A DNA stretch of 64,000 nt from Alteribacter lacisalsi. Its GTDB lineage: Bacteria > Bacillota > Bacilli > Bacillales > Salisediminibacteriaceae. The position numbers and the translations under genes are program-made. Position 1 is the first letter of the stretch. Each line of letters opens with the position of its first letter. Under the pieces are notes generated by a model, which searched no databases, was not told the DNA's origin, and saw only the letters and a program-made list of their open reading frames with translations. The stretch is taken from the NCBI RefSeq assembly GCF_003226345.1, contig NZ_PDOF01000003.1:248001-312000 (forward strand), written 5' to 3'. Positions 1-8,125 of the stretch are shown here, in pieces.

Positions 1-1
1 T

Positions 2-508
2 TCAGGTAAAAAAATAACCGATCCGTTCCCGGATGGTCAGCAGTCTGACCTCAATCTTAATATGAGTGCGCTTAAACGGAGGCTCCGTAAGATCGGCCTC
101 CTTTTCGTTAAAATGAAACGTATGGGGATAAAGGTGTGATGGAATCATCTGGAGTTCGTCAAGCGGACTGTAAATATCCCTCGTGACGTACCAGCCGTCA
201 ATGACTTCCATATTACCTTTATCTTCGTAAGGCAGACCGGCTCCAAATGAACGGGTCCAGCTTTCCATTGTATACATCTGTCCGTCAGAGCCAAGTTTGA
301 ATTTTTCAATCACTTTTGATTTCTGGACCGAATGAATGTATTCGTGATGAAACCATTCTTCCTCTTCAATCGGCTCCTGCCATAGTATTTCCCCGGTCTT
401 GGCTTCTGTAATTTCCAGCACTCGTTCCGGGGCAGCAATAAACAGAGCCGCAGCTGCAGCGGCGGTCAGGATCAGCAGCGCAACGAGAATATAAACAGAC
501 TGTTTCAT
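2..508 (-). CDS. DUF1850 protein, TRAP-TAXI associated
   Basis: 168 residues with one N-terminal hydrophobic segment (about residues 5-27), then a soluble domain containing the HHEYIHSVQKS motif characteristic of DUF1850. In the family this small protein is encoded next to TAXI-type TRAP solute-binding proteins and fused permeases, and its molecular role is unknown. Here it directly follows the TAXI binding protein on the same strand, so the fused permease would be expected just off the left edge. The stop codon falls at bases 2-4, so the gene is complete. No strong ribosome site is visible, which suggests translational dependence on the upstream gene despite the hairpin between them. Confidence 0.8.
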   Translation of the reverse strand: MKQSVYILVALLILTAAAAAALFIAAPERVLEITEAKTGEILWQEPIEEEEWFHHEYIHSVQKSKVIEKFKLGSDGQMYTMESWTRSFGAGLPYEDKGNMEVIDGWYVTRDIYSPLDELQMIPSHLYPHTFHFNEKEADLTEPPFKRTHIKIEVRLLTIRERIGYFFT

Positions 509-520
509 TTCATGCTAGTG

Positions 521-547
521 AAAAAGGCACTGCTTTGCAGCAATGCC
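521..547 (-). terminator. Hairpin with T-run after the TAXI binding protein
   Basis: An 8-bp stem (526-533 with 540-547, one mismatch) is followed on the minus strand by TTTTT. It separates the binding-protein gene from DUF1850. A partial terminator here would leave the binding protein in excess over downstream subunits. Confidence 0.6.
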
Positions 548-565
548 TCTTCACCAGTTCTTTTC

Positions 566-1588
566 CTACTGCTCATCAAAGTAACGCTGGGCACCCGGGT
601 GAAGCTCGATGGACATACCGTCCTGAGCTGTTTCAAGAGAGATGTCCCCACCACGTGCGTGCGTTCCTTCGATCACATCAAGATTCTCGAATAATGCGCG
701 AGTCATTTCGTATACCTGATCTTCAGGCAGGTCGTTGCTTGCAATCAGCATCGCCTGAACCGCTACCGTAGTCGCTTCGTCTGTACCGTACGTATCACCC
801 TCAACCGTGTACTCTGTGTAGTAAGGATACTCGGAAGTAAGGTTTTCGATTGCATCATCGCTGATGTTTACGATCGTAATGTCGCGGTTGGCCTGGAGGG
901 ACTCGATCGCACCTGTTGGTGTACCGGCAGTAATGAATGCCGCATCGATGTTGCCATCCTGGATTCCACCTGCTGCATCACCGAAATCCATGTACTCCTG
1001 GTTGATGTCTTCGTACGTAATACCGTGAGCTTCAAGAATCTGGCTTGCGTTCGCTTCTGTACCGGACCCCTGGTCACCGACAGCCACACGCTGGCCTGCA
1101 AGATCTTCTACTGATTCAATTCCGCTGTCTGCCATGGCTACAATCTGAACCACTTCCGGATAAAGCGTCGCGATCCCGGAGAAGTTGTCAAGGGACTCAT
1201 CAAACATGATCATCCCTTCCTGTCCGAAATATGCGATATCGTTCTGAACAAGGGCAAGTTCACCCATTCCGTCCTGAATATCGTTAATGTTTACAACCGA
1301 TGCACCAGTCGATACACCACTTGCAGAAACGTCGTCTACGTTATCACTGATAATCTGCGCCATCGCGCCGCCAAGCGGGAAGTAAACACCCTGTTCTCCG
1401 CCTGTAAGGACAGTAACATCAGAAATCCAGTCAGCTGCTGCTTCCTCACCGTCTCCGTTGTCATCCCCTGTTTCTTCTGTCTGATCGTCATCGCCGTCTG
1501 CGTCGCCGCCGTTATCATCGGCATCGCCGCACGCTGCAATCACAAGCATCATGGCCAGAAGCATAACTAAAAACGAATACTTCTTCAT
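566..1588 (-). CDS. TAXI-family TRAP transporter solute-binding lipoprotein
   Basis: 340 residues. The N-terminus is a lipoprotein signal ending in the lipobox IAAC, followed by a long Asp/Glu/Gly-rich linker (about residues 21-52) and the periplasmic-binding fold of the TAXI (TRAP-associated extracellular immunoglobulin-like) family. Recognisable stretches are TGGEQGVYFPLGGAMA near the start of the domain and VGDQGSGTEANA in the middle. It should capture a substrate, typically an organic or amino acid, outside the membrane for a TRAP permease. The acidic linker fits an exported protein of a salt-adapted host. The start is set by a GGGGGA ribosome site. A -10 TATAAT and a palindrome lie upstream. 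Confidence 0.88.
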   Translation of the reverse strand: MKKYSFLVMLLAMMLVIAACGDADDNGGDADGDDDQTEETGDDNGDGEEAAADWISDVTVLTGGEQGVYFPLGGAMAQIISDNVDDVSASGVSTGASVVNINDIQDGMGELALVQNDIAYFGQEGMIMFDESLDNFSGIATLYPEVVQIVAMADSGIESVEDLAGQRVAVGDQGSGTEANASQILEAHGITYEDINQEYMDFGDAAGGIQDGNIDAAFITAGTPTGAIESLQANRDITIVNISDDAIENLTSEYPYYTEYTVEGDTYGTDEATTVAVQAMLIASNDLPEDQVYEMTRALFENLDVIEGTHARGGDISLETAQDGMSIELHPGAQRYFDEQ

Positions 1589-1614
1589 GTGTAGTTCCCC
1601 CTATTAAATAGTAG

Positions 1615-1641
1615 ATTATAATAACAGGCAGAAAACTGCCT
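1615..1641 (-). promoter_or_regulatory. Promoter -10 and palindrome upstream of the TAXI gene
   Basis: A TATAAT on the minus strand (1615-1620) lies about 27 bases before the start codon. Immediately upstream is a perfect palindrome, AGGCAGAAAACTGCCT (1626-1641), in the -35/-10 spacer, a typical place for a repressor site. There is no good -35 hexamer. The palindrome could instead form an RNA hairpin if transcription starts further upstream. Confidence 0.4.
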
Positions 1642-1777
1642 ATCATCCGAAATGGAAATGCAGGATAAGTATGTCACAATGAGTCATAATCTGCTAGACT
1701 TTCAATTAAATTATAGCCACTTTTATATTTAATAACAACTATTAATCATTTGCCACAGGAAAAAAAGGGAAGTTTTT

Positions 1778-2818
1778 TCATTGTGTTCCGCCGGCCATTC
1801 CGACTCCCGCCCGGGCTCGAATGTTTCTCGGTAAAGGCAGGTCTGCCATGGTAAACAGGCCGGCTCCGTCATGTCCGCCCACGACCTTCGCCATGTTCAA
1901 AGCCATCGCCGCTGTCGCTGTGTCACCGAACACCCCGTTTGGAATCACAAGTTCAAGTGCTTCTCCTCCGCCGATTTTCACCCGGTCTTCCTGCTCGGCA
2001 CCTGCTGCCATCGTCAGTTCGAGTGTGATGGTTCGTCCGTCTGCTGATTCAGCCAGCACAACCTGATGCTGCCCGCAGACCATCCCTTTTTCAATCCGCC
2101 CGGAGGTCAGGGTAAGCGCTTCCTGTGCCACGACCGGTTTTATCGTGTTCTTCACGCTGACCAGATCCATGCCGAGGCCGTATGCGATCAGCCGTGCTGA
2201 CTCTTCAAGCCCCACATGACCGATGGCATCCTTTTCAGCCAGTGCTTCGAACTCGCCAACGGTCATCCCGCAGCCGACTTTTTTCTGCAGAGGCACCCTC
2301 CGGCGCGACACGTCCACTTTCCGTTCCGCCTTTACATCACCGACCTCATTAACCACAGACGTTATACAGAGCGTCATTGTATCCATTACAAAACCGGGAT
2401 TCACACCTGTTCCAAGAACGGCAAGTCCTTTCGATTTTGCATATGCATCGATCTCTTCAGACAGGGCAGGGTAACGATGCCACGGATACGAGAGCTCCTC
2501 GCAGGTGGAGACGACAGAGTATCCGTGATCGAGCAGATCTTTAATCTGCGGCCAAATCCGCTTCAGGTTTGATCCTGTGCAGTGGACCGCCACTCTTGGT
2601 GACTCTTCTTCAGAGTGGGGGGGCATCTCCTGAATGGTACTGACAACCGGTGTTTCCGTGCTGCCGGTCCCGGCAAGTTCCCCGACATCTTTTCCGGTAT
2701 ATTCCGGGTTAATATCCACCGCACCGGCCAGAGTAAGTCCGTGCACATCCACCGCTTTTCTGATCACTTCAAGTCCAATGGGTCCGAGTCCAAATTGAAG
2801 CAGTTTAATTCCGCTCAT
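1778..2818 (-). CDS. Dihydrodipicolinate-reductase-like NAD(P)-dependent dehydrogenase
   Basis: 346 residues from an ATG preceded by AAAGGAGAGGG; longer in-frame starts upstream lack a ribosome site. The N-terminus GLGPIGLEVIRKAVD is a Rossmann dinucleotide-binding loop, and VAVHCTGSN and STCEELSYPW match the family that includes 2,4-diaminopentanoate dehydrogenase and other dihydrodipicolinate-reductase-like enzymes. A conserved GTGVNPGFVMDT follows. It is not the lysine-pathway DapB, which is shorter. The substrate cannot be read from sequence. It is divergent from a LysR regulator with an operator-like inverted repeat between them, so it is probably the regulated target. Confidence 0.7.
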   Translation of the reverse strand: MSGIKLLQFGLGPIGLEVIRKAVDVHGLTLAGAVDINPEYTGKDVGELAGTGSTETPVVSTIQEMPPHSEEESPRVAVHCTGSNLKRIWPQIKDLLDHGYSVVSTCEELSYPWHRYPALSEEIDAYAKSKGLAVLGTGVNPGFVMDTMTLCITSVVNEVGDVKAERKVDVSRRRVPLQKKVGCGMTVGEFEALAEKDAIGHVGLEESARLIAYGLGMDLVSVKNTIKPVVAQEALTLTSGRIEKGMVCGQHQVVLAESADGRTITLELTMAAGAEQEDRVKIGGGEALELVIPNGVFGDTATAAMALNMAKVVGGHDGAGLFTMADLPLPRNIRARAGVGMAGGTQ

Positions 2819-2896
2819 GAAACCCTCTCCTTTTTTATGTTCTGCTACGACCGTACCACCCGGATCCACTTAATGGGAAATAGGTATTTGTTATAT

Positions 2897-2919
2897 ATTC
2901 ATAATCTCTCATTATGAAT
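2897..2919. promoter_or_regulatory. LysR-type operator (perfect inverted repeat)
   Basis: ATTCATAAT (2897-2905) and ATTATGAAT (2911-2919) form a perfect 9-bp inverted repeat around CTCTC. It contains the T-N11-A pattern of LysR-type sites and sits midway between the divergent dehydrogenase and lysR genes. That is the usual position for autoregulation plus activation of the neighbour. Confidence 0.7.
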
Positions 2920-3043
2920 TAACCTGAGTCAGGCACGATTTATACAGGTCTTTCTCCACTGTTGTAGTTTCAGAATTGTTTTTATAATGGTGGGTAATAG
3001 ATTACAGGAATGTTTTACCTGTTTACGAGGAGGATTTTACTGC

Positions 3044-3973
3044 ATGAACTTACAGGCACTCCGCTATTTTCTCGAGGTTGCCCGCTGTCTCAACTTTAGT
3101 AAGGCTGCGAAAAACCTGCATATCTCCCAGCCCGGGCTGAGCCAGCAGATTCACGCTTTGGAAGAGCAGTTCAATTTCAAGCTCCTCACCAGAACCACCC
3201 GCACAGTCAAACTGACGAAAGAAGGAATGTTCCTTTATAAAAAGCTGCAGCCTTCGTTTGAAACGATTGAGCAGACCCTCATGGACATCCAGGAACACGG
3301 TACAATTCCACAGAAGAACATTTCTATCGCTGCCGTTCCATCCGCTGCCAGCAACTGGGTGCCGGCCCTTCTGCCCGGCCTGCGCGCAAAATTCAGCGAC
3401 GTTGAATTCTACATCCAGGAAACTTCGTCCAAACGGGTCATTGAGCTCGTTCGAAGCCGCGAAAGCGATGTAGGCCTCTTTCGGACCTCTTCCACCTTGG
3501 GTGAGACCCAGGAAGAGTCAACCAGTATTTTCGAAATTTCCCGTCACCCTGTCCTTCTCGTTGTTTCCGCTTCTCACCCCCTGGCTGCACAGGATAGTGT
3601 CAACCTTAGTGAAATGAGCGGCGAAACGTTTCTTCATTATGATCCGGAAACATCTCCCTCCCTTCATGGAGTTTTAGAACAGGCCTGCCGGACAGCCGGA
3701 TTCGTTCCGCGGACGATGGGCATTGGTCCGGAAATGCTGACAATCAGCAACCTGATTGCAAGCGGAATCGGCATCACGCTGATGCCGGCTGACATGATCG
3801 ACCTGCTTCCCGGCGATAAAATAAAAGGCATCCGGATTGAAGGACAGGAACTGTACAGCTCCATCTCAGCAGTCTGGAATACATCCAATTTCATTCCTCC
3901 TGTCACGCAGTTTGCACTGGAGCTTTTGAAAGAAGCATCCGGGGCGTTTCCAGCGGCTGTAAGCGGCAGATAA
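3044..3973 (+). CDS. LysR-family transcriptional regulator
   Basis: 309 residues. The N-terminal winged helix-turn-helix is clear (MNLQALRYFLEVAR, then FSKAAKNLHISQPGLSQQI at residues about 18-37), followed by a LysR substrate-binding domain of about 210 residues. The ATG at 3044 is chosen because it gives the family N-terminus and follows GAGGAGG; an earlier in-frame ATG adds 19 unrelated residues. It probably controls the divergent dehydrogenase gene in response to that enzyme's substrate or a related metabolite (inference from position). Confidence 0.9.
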   Translation: MNLQALRYFLEVARCLNFSKAAKNLHISQPGLSQQIHALEEQFNFKLLTRTTRTVKLTKEGMFLYKKLQPSFETIEQTLMDIQEHGTIPQKNISIAAVPSAASNWVPALLPGLRAKFSDVEFYIQETSSKRVIELVRSRESDVGLFRTSSTLGETQEESTSIFEISRHPVLLVVSASHPLAAQDSVNLSEMSGETFLHYDPETSPSLHGVLEQACRTAGFVPRTMGIGPEMLTISNLIASGIGITLMPADMIDLLPGDKIKGIRIEGQELYSSISAVWNTSNFIPPVTQFALELLKEASGAFPAAVSGR

Positions 3974-3977
3974 TAAA

Positions 3978-4013
3978 GGTGTTCAGCATGGTGAACAGCC
4001 CCTGCTGAACACC
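3978..4013 (+). other. Stem-loop after lysR
   Basis: GGTGTTCAGCA (3978-3988) pairs perfectly with TGCTGAACACC (4003-4013) across a 14-base loop, five bases after the lysR stop. There is no T-run, so this is an mRNA 3' structure rather than a classical terminator. The true terminator is probably the next hairpin at 4075-4097. Confidence 0.5.
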
Positions 4014-4069
4014 CGGCAGATCACCCTTCCGTAGCGGACACACCCTCTGCCTTTTCATGAAAGACACAT

Positions 4070-4103
4070 AAAAAACCGGTGCCATTTTGGCACCGGTTTT
4101 TAA
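4070..4103. terminator. Bidirectional terminator between lysR and ggt
   Basis: A 10-bp perfect stem (4075-4084 with 4088-4097) has A-rich and T-rich flanks on both sides, so it can stop transcription from either of the two convergent genes. Confidence 0.88.
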
Positions 4104-4109
4104 TATTGC

Positions 4110-5900
4110 CTACCTGTTACCTCCACCGCCGCGGTTACCCGGACGGTTAATGCCGATGGCCGCACCGTCACGGCGCTCATCGGCCACGCCGTAAAATTCA
4201 CCTATATCATAATCAATCTGCAGTGCCTGCACGTTTCCGACAAGGTTTGGACTTGACTGCAGACGGTGGCCGAGCGCTGTCATTTCTGCTCTAACATCTG
4301 CCGGTACACCTTCCTCCCACCATGTTTCGGTGGTATGCGTATTGTAAATACGAGGTTCCGCAACTGCTTCTTCAAGATCCATACCGTACTCGGCAATGTT
4401 CAGGAATACCTGAAGCACAGCTGTAATAATCCGGGGACCACCAGGTGAACCGAGTGTGGCCACCGGCTTCCCGTCTTCATCAAGAATCATTGTTGGTGTC
4501 ATGCTGCTGAGCGGACGCTTGTTCGGCTCCACCTGGTTCGCTCCGCCAGGTACCGCATCAAAGTCTGTCAGCTCGTTGTTCAGAAGCAGTCCGTACCCGT
4601 CTACCATAATGCCGGATCCGAACACCTGCTCAATCGTGCTTGTGTAGGATACAACGTTGCCCCAGCGGTCAGCGACCGTAAAGTGGGTCGTTTCACCTGG
4701 GTTGTTGTCTACGTCATGAGCGCCGGCTTCCACATCGTAGTCAGGGTCGCCGTTCTCATAAGCCCACGGGTCGCCCGGTTCAATATCTTCCATCACGGAA
4801 TCCAATGAAATCAGATCGCGTCTTTCCGCGATATAGTCCGGATGCAGCAGCCCGTTCACCGGCACATCAACAAACTCTGGGTCTCCTGCGTATGCCGCCC
4901 GGTCTGCATAGGCCAGTCTCATCGTTTCAGAGAGCAGATGGTACTTTTCAAATGAACGTACATCGTACTGTCCAAGATCAAAGTCTTCAAGAATCTTAAG
5001 CATCTGAATCAGGAACGTTCCGCCAGAACTCGGAGGCGGCATGCTTGCAATAGAGAAATCTTTATAGTTACCATATACCGGCTCATCAATAGACAGTTCA
5101 TAGTTTGCAAGATCTTCAGACGTCATGCTGCCGCCGAATTCCTGTACGGTTTCGGCAATCGCATCAGCGATTTCACCATAATAGAAAACATCGGCTCCGT
5201 GTGAGCGGATTCTCTTCAGTGTATCAGCCAGGTCCGCCTGAACGAGAACATCGCCTTCCTGCACCGGTTCGCCATCAGGTAAAAACACATCGGCTGCAGG
5301 TGTCAGTGACAGTTTTTCTTCATTACTTACAATGGCCGATGCAAGCTGGGCATCGACTTCAAACCCTTTCTGGGCCAGTTGGACTGCCGGTGTGATCAGC
5401 TGCTGACGCGGGCGGGATCCCCAACGGTCAAGCGCTTCTTCCAGCCCTTTAAGTGTTCCCGGGACACCAACTGCGTTACCGTGACGAACCCGCTCCTGGA
5501 ACGGAATAGGATTCCCATTTTCATCAAGGAACATATCCGGCTCGGCACCTGCCGGGGCACGTTCTCTGCTGTTTACGATCGTAACATCATCTTCATCGGC
5601 GTCATAAACCATCATGAAGCCGCCGCCGCCAATCCCGGACATCATCGGCTCAACGACATTTAAGGCATACTGGATCGCGACCGCTGCGTCTACCGCGTTC
5701 CCTCCGCGGTTAAGCACGTCAGCACCTACCTGTGATGCTATCGGATGTGAAGTGGAGACCATTCCGTCCGTACCGGTCGCCACGTTATCTACATCACCGT
5801 CATAGTTTCTCGCTTCAGCGTGAAACGGCGTGGCAAAAAGCAGTGCTGCCGCCGTAATGGCCGTGACGGCTTTTGTCAGGCCTTTCTTTTTCAGTTTCAT
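4110..5900 (-). CDS. ggt: Secreted gamma-glutamyltransferase
   Basis: 596 residues. The enzyme cleaves and transfers gamma-glutamyl groups (glutathione, glutamine, poly-gamma-glutamate) outside the cell. It has a Sec signal peptide (residues 1-28, ending FHAEA), the large-subunit motif ASQVGADVLNRGGNAVDAA, and an autocatalytic site ETTHFTV in which Thr404 is the expected nucleophile exposed by self-cleavage. SSMTPTMIL and GSPGGPRII line the small-subunit active site. The start follows GGAGGAAGAAGG; an upstream in-frame ATG would put 50 unrelated residues before the signal peptide. The C-terminus is Gly/Arg/Asn-rich. A second, wall-anchored relative lies at 22148-25699. Confidence 0.93.
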   Translation of the reverse strand: MKLKKKGLTKAVTAITAAALLFATPFHAEARNYDGDVDNVATGTDGMVSTSHPIASQVGADVLNRGGNAVDAAVAIQYALNVVEPMMSGIGGGGFMMVYDADEDDVTIVNSRERAPAGAEPDMFLDENGNPIPFQERVRHGNAVGVPGTLKGLEEALDRWGSRPRQQLITPAVQLAQKGFEVDAQLASAIVSNEEKLSLTPAADVFLPDGEPVQEGDVLVQADLADTLKRIRSHGADVFYYGEIADAIAETVQEFGGSMTSEDLANYELSIDEPVYGNYKDFSIASMPPPSSGGTFLIQMLKILEDFDLGQYDVRSFEKYHLLSETMRLAYADRAAYAGDPEFVDVPVNGLLHPDYIAERRDLISLDSVMEDIEPGDPWAYENGDPDYDVEAGAHDVDNNPGETTHFTVADRWGNVVSYTSTIEQVFGSGIMVDGYGLLLNNELTDFDAVPGGANQVEPNKRPLSSMTPTMILDEDGKPVATLGSPGGPRIITAVLQVFLNIAEYGMDLEEAVAEPRIYNTHTTETWWEEGVPADVRAEMTALGHRLQSSPNLVGNVQALQIDYDIGEFYGVADERRDGAAIGINRPGNRGGGGNR

Positions 5901-6375
5901 CCTTCTTCCTCCCTCATGGTGGTGTAAGTCTTGAAAACTTGCAAAAAGACAGGTCCTGCCCCCTTCCCTTATGTACAGAATAATCTGACTACTAAATAAT
6001 CGTAGCACCATTTTTTCTGACATAGTTATACATTTTTCTGATGAATCCATAAGGAATGCTTATATACCAGCCGTTTGTCCTATATTCACTCATGTTTTCT
6101 CTGTTCGGAAGATCTTTAATATCCTGTTTATCATCCCTTGTACCTGTCCAGAGCATATTTCCACATGAAAACAGGAGAATAGAAATATGCTTACAGCCCT
6201 GCCATGTTTTTCTGCACGGTCTCCCGGCTGGTCCCGTTAATCAAGCAGGAGTATAGACCTTCCTTTTCCCAGATATCGGGCACTTCAAGGTACATTGAAC
6301 CAGACTATAAAACAGTCTTACGGTTCATTCTATGCTTCTTTTGTTTGTATGGACAAAACTTAGGGCACAGGTACG
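5901..6375. other. Intergenic region upstream of ggt and the riboswitch
   Basis: About 475 bases with no convincing gene. It should carry the leftward ggt promoter, though I cannot pick clear hexamers. A 66-codon rightward open frame starting at 6056 has no ribosome site and resembles no family. The right end carries the promoter for the riboswitch transcript. Confidence 0.4.
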
Positions 6376-6381
6376 TATAAT
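6376..6381 (+). promoter_or_regulatory. -10 element of the riboswitch transcript
   Basis: A perfect TATAAT about 15-20 bases upstream of the riboswitch core. No good -35 is seen; TGGACA lies 20 bases upstream, a longer spacing than usual. Confidence 0.5.
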
Positions 6382-6392
6382 AGAAGGAGAAC

Positions 6393-6480
6393 ATCGTTAC
6401 GGGAAGGGCAATGCCGCTGAAAAACTGTGACGCAAAGCCAGCGGGGCTAACGCATAAACCAGGCAGAACAGCTGCTACAC
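6393..6480 (+). ncRNA. c-di-GMP-I (GEMM) riboswitch candidate
   Basis: The hallmark GEMM core is present in order: AGGGCAA (6405-6411), a GAAA loop (6419-6422), GACGCAAAGCC (6429-6439), then GCGGGGCTAA (6441-6450) and a closing 3' arm with AGGCAG and AGCTGC (6461-6474). These match the cyclic di-GMP type I aptamer in spacing and conserved bases. No terminator follows before the ribosome site at 6501, so control would be at translation. The regulated gene is the 52-residue frame at 6513. Tandem or cGAMP-type variants cannot be told apart by eye. Confidence 0.8.
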
Positions 6481-6512
6481 TCTATCGTACGAAAAAACAG
6501 GGAGGTTTAATG

Positions 6513-6671
6513 ATGAGACAACTGTTCCATGAACTAATGGTCAATCTCCACCTTCACTTTTATAATCGATGCAGTGACTCAGAGCCGGCTAAACGGAGCC
6601 GTCTGATCAAAAAAGCGTTCTTTCATCAGGATAAACTTCTCGAACTCAAGCTTGAAAAACACACTACATGA
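6513..6671 (+). CDS. Small basic protein under riboswitch control, unknown
   Basis: 52 residues beginning MRQLFHELMVNLHLHFYNR and ending with the basic stretch LLELKLEKHTT. GGGAGGT (6500-6506) is well spaced from this ATG; the ATG three bases earlier is closer than ideal. No signal peptide or membrane segment is visible and I do not recognise the family. It is rich in Leu, His, Lys and Arg and probably helical. It is the only gene between the c-di-GMP-type aptamer and a strong terminator, so it is a one-gene riboswitch operon. A role in the sessile/motile or envelope response to c-di-GMP is inference only. Confidence 0.6.
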   Translation: MRQLFHELMVNLHLHFYNRCSDSEPAKRSRLIKKAFFHQDKLLELKLEKHTT

Positions 6672-6696
6672 ATTTTTATATCACAATACATCACGA

Positions 6697-6729
6697 AAGC
6701 GCCGGTCCCATCTTAAGGTACCGGCGCTT
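6697..6729. terminator. Bidirectional terminator
   Basis: AAGCGCCGGT (6697-6706) pairs perfectly with ACCGGCGCTT (6720-6729) across a 13-base loop. It lies between the convergent small riboswitch gene and the AEC carrier gene. Confidence 0.75.
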
Positions 6730-6737
6730 GATTTGTA

Positions 6738-7682
6738 TCAGCCTCCGAGCCATACCGCTGCCCAGGCAACGAGCGGGATCGTGGCAAGGGAAAGAATGGT
6801 CGTAAAAGCAATCGTGACAACAGCTGTCTCTTCATCACCCGTATATCTTGGAAACAGGATTGCCGAGAGAGTAATCGTCGGCATTGCGGCAAGGATGACG
6901 ATAATGCTCTGCAGAAAGGAATCAAGCGGAAGCGCAAAGACGATCAGTATCGTCAAAGCGGGAATCGCAAGCAGACGGATCAAGATCGGGAACCAGATCT
7001 GGCGGTACACACGAAAACCGACCTCTTTAAAATGGACTTGAAGCATCATGCCGATATAAAGCATAGCCAGCGGTGCAGCAAGACCAGATAGAAGCGCTGT
7101 CAGCTGCTGTAGAAACGCAGGCGGCTCAAATCCCGTGACGACAGAAGTGAGCCCCGCCACTACAGCAATGAGCGGCAGGTTGATCACTGCTTTCAAATTC
7201 CTTAGTTTAAACCCTGCTCCTGCTCCGGATTGGATCATAAGAATCCCGACACTGAATAAAATCAGATCCAGTCCCGCATCAAAAATGGCGGCAAGCAGTC
7301 CTCCGGTCGGACCAAAAATCGTTGCACACAGGGGAATACCAATGAAACCGGTATTTCCAAGCGCTGCGAGCAGCGTCATTTTCCTGGCAAACAAGGAGCG
7401 AAATCCTATAAGACGGGCAAAACCCCAGGCAAAAACAAGAGCTGCCAGATGAAACACGAGTGAAATGAAGAAGATCGCGATCGCCTGTTGGAAGAGCTGA
7501 TCAGTTACATCGGTGTTGAACACCCCGTTCAGTACAATGGATGGAACGGCAATATTTAAGACGATCAGAATCATCGCCTGTTTTACATCAGCAGTCACCG
7601 GAACCTTCGCAGCAAAAAGGGCGCCGATGGCGATCATTACACCCATTACAGAAATTGATGTGATAACAACAGTAATATCCAT
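6738..7682 (-). CDS. AEC-family (auxin efflux carrier-like) transporter
   Basis: 314 residues, almost all hydrophobic, with about ten membrane-spanning segments in two halves, as in the auxin efflux carrier (AEC) family. GNTGFIGIPLC and the second-half region with ILAAMPTITLSAILFPRY carry the family's helix-breaking motifs. Bacterial members move malate, malonate or other organic anions; the substrate cannot be read here. It stands alone between a convergent riboswitch gene and an empty upstream region, with no adjacent regulator. Confidence 0.85.
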   Translation of the reverse strand: MDITVVITSISVMGVMIAIGALFAAKVPVTADVKQAMILIVLNIAVPSIVLNGVFNTDVTDQLFQQAIAIFFISLVFHLAALVFAWGFARLIGFRSLFARKMTLLAALGNTGFIGIPLCATIFGPTGGLLAAIFDAGLDLILFSVGILMIQSGAGAGFKLRNLKAVINLPLIAVVAGLTSVVTGFEPPAFLQQLTALLSGLAAPLAMLYIGMMLQVHFKEVGFRVYRQIWFPILIRLLAIPALTILIVFALPLDSFLQSIIVILAAMPTITLSAILFPRYTGDEETAVVTIAFTTILSLATIPLVAWAAVWLGG

Positions 7683-8087
7683 TTATGTCAGTACCCTTCT
7701 GCCGAAATATCAGTCATGTAAGTTTACCCTGTGAACGTACTTCTGTTAACCCTCTTCGTAAAGAAAGTCCGTATTGCTTTGCAATTGAGCGCATTGCCCA
7801 GCATACAGAATAGCCGGCTGAACTGCGATGGTTATGGGGTTTCCGGTTGTATCGGGCGGCGATATGCTTGATTACGCCAGCTTCACAGGGTCTTGATTAG
7901 GCGATTCGACATAAGTGAGTGAATGAATGGGGAAATAACAACGAAATGGAACATTTCCCGGGAAAGTGTCACATTTCCCCGCTTTAATTAAACGTTTATT
8001 TAACTGCAGGAAATGTGTCAGCAACCGTCTCTACCGCCTTTAATCAGACAATTTAACCAATCACTCCTCCAGAGGCGGCACTCATGC
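7683..8087. other. Intergenic region between divergent carrier and lipoprotein genes
   Basis: About 400 bases without a supported gene. It must contain the leftward carrier promoter and the rightward lipoprotein promoter. Apart from the -10 described next, I see no clear repeat, hairpin or operator. Confidence 0.4.
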
Positions 8088-8093
8088 TATACT
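8088..8093 (+). promoter_or_regulatory. Extended -10 upstream of the lipoprotein gene
   Basis: TATACT preceded by TGC, an extended -10, 32 bases before the ATG of the lipoprotein. The -35 is weak, as is usual for extended -10 promoters. Confidence 0.45.
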
Positions 8094-8125
8094 GTTTGTA
8101 AACTTGCAAAAACGGAGGTTCAGAC

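Noticed and set aside
6056-6256. 66-codon frame upstream of the riboswitch
   Set aside because: No ribosome site, Cys/Pro/His-rich random-looking composition, and it lies in the ggt promoter region.
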